6,528 bases of DNA from Candidatus Latescibacterota bacterium (GTDB lineage: Bacteria > Latescibacterota > 4484-107 > B68-G9): contig DTXA01000500.1 of assembly GCA_012962735.1 (NCBI GenBank), positions 1 to 6,528 of the forward strand, in the 5' to 3' direction. Below, in pieces: positions 6,021-6,528 of this stretch; within the stretch, counting starts at the first letter, position 1; every line of letters begins with the position of its first letter. The translations under genes and the position numbers were made by a program. The notes under the pieces were generated by a model. It was not told the DNA's origin. It did no database searches and saw only the letters and a program-made list of their open reading frames with translations.

Positions 6021-6528
6021 TCAACGGGTGCGGATCTTGAACCGCTCCAACCGGGTTTCGTCCAGCTTCTCAAATATCGGCTGGAGCCTGTCCGGGAACG
6101 TCGGCTCCGTACAACCTATGCAGGGAGCACCTGCCCCCACGCACCAGTTGGCGCCATTGTTCCAGAGCCTCAAAGGACAGTCCGCATAGGTCATCGGCCC
6201 TTTGCAGCCGAGTTCGTAAAGGCATCCGGGTTCCCCGGGGTGCCCGGCGAACTGGCCGGAGTCGAAGTACGCTCTCCTCGGGCAGTTATCGTGGATCAGT
6301 TTCCCGTAGAAGGCCTTGGGCCTAAGGGCCGGATCCAGGTCATCGGGTTCTGGAAGGCCTTTCAGGAGCACCATAGCGATCGTGCCCACCAGCCAATCGG
6401 GATGGGGGGGACATCCGGGCACATTGATGAGGGGCTTGGAGATCCCATTTTGCTCTAAGACCTCCCGCACCGACCTCGCTCCGGTGGGGTTGGGCTCCCC
6501 CGAAGGTATGCCCCCGAAGGAGGCACAA
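6021..6528 (-). CDS. [NiFe]-hydrogenase small (iron-sulfur) subunit, 5'-truncated by window edge
   Basis: The frame is open to the right edge, giving the C-terminal 168 residues; a GTG at 6470 lies mid-domain and is not the start. The subunit carries three iron-sulfur clusters that wire the Ni-Fe site to a partner. Counted from the edge, CASFGGIPSG (1-10) and VPGCPPHPDW (36-45) supply two proximal-cluster cysteines. LIHDNC (77-82) with C102 and C108 supplies the His/3 Cys distal [4Fe-4S] site. C117, C136 and C139 supply the medial site. C129, in NWCVGAGAPCIGC, is where many group 1 enzymes have Pro, so the medial cluster may be [4Fe-4S]. The protein ends about 29 residues after the last cluster cysteine, with no hydrophobic C-terminal helix. 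The N-terminal domain, including any Tat signal and the other proximal cysteines, lies outside the window, so its cell location is unknown. Confidence 0.95.
   Translation of the reverse strand, partial: CASFGGIPSGEPNPTGARSVREVLEQNGISKPLINVPGCPPHPDWLVGTIAMVLLKGLPEPDDLDPALRPKAFYGKLIHDNCPRRAYFDSGQFAGHPGEPGCLYELGCKGPMTYADCPLRLWNNGANWCVGAGAPCIGCTEPTFPDRLQPIFEKLDETRLERFKIRTR

Noticed and set aside
5799..6458. 219-codon plus-strand open frame opposite the hydrogenase subunits
   Set aside because: It is antisense to the L1 region of the large subunit and to the cluster-binding part of the small subunit, with no recognisable domain or ribosome binding site.
6021..6470. GTG at 6470 as the start of the hydrogenase small subunit
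   Set aside because: The frame continues upstream to the window edge and encodes CASFGG, a conserved proximal-cluster segment, so the GTG is an internal valine.

Overview
This window comes from a GC-rich genome with dense, operon-packed genes and strong Shine-Dalgarno sites. Three minus-strand genes start with the same arrangement, a G/AGGAGG core followed by a 4-nt spacer and ATG. AGG and ATA codons are common, a habit often seen in thermophiles. The MetV-MetF type of methylenetetrahydrofolate reductase points to a bacterium with a tetrahydrofolate-linked (Wood-Ljungdahl-type) C1 pathway. An uncultured, possibly thermophilic, deep-branching anaerobe fits, but I cannot name a phylum from this sequence.

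The layout is two operons that converge at about 2309-2391. On the plus strand (1-2308) lie the 3' part of a polytopic membrane protein of the DUF6785/DUF6784 family, cut by the left window edge, and then, 26 nt later, a complete DUF362-family gene. On the minus strand, read from the right edge towards 2392, there are five tightly spaced genes. They are a [NiFe]-hydrogenase small subunit (5' end outside the window), the large subunit, a hydrogenase maturation protease, metV (iron-sulfur partner of methylene-THF reductase) and metF (flavin-containing methylene-THF reductase). Neighbouring genes are 15 nt or less apart, or overlap, so one transcript is likely. Neither operon's promoter is inside the window. 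No RNA gene, mobile element or CRISPR array was seen.

The minus-strand operon is the interesting part. It joins a complete core for H2 oxidation (small subunit, large subunit with both Ni-binding CxxC motifs, and its own C-terminal protease) directly to MetV-MetF. There is no cytochrome b gene between them and no membrane anchor on the small subunit. The arrangement suggests H2-derived electrons used for methylene-THF reduction, but that coupling is inference. Other notable points are a protease frame that misses its expected stop at an A5 run and runs 374 nt into metV, a cysteine replacing the usual proline at the medial cluster of the small subunit, a very short 7-residue maturation tail on the large subunit, and a perfect 9-bp hairpin just upstream of metF.
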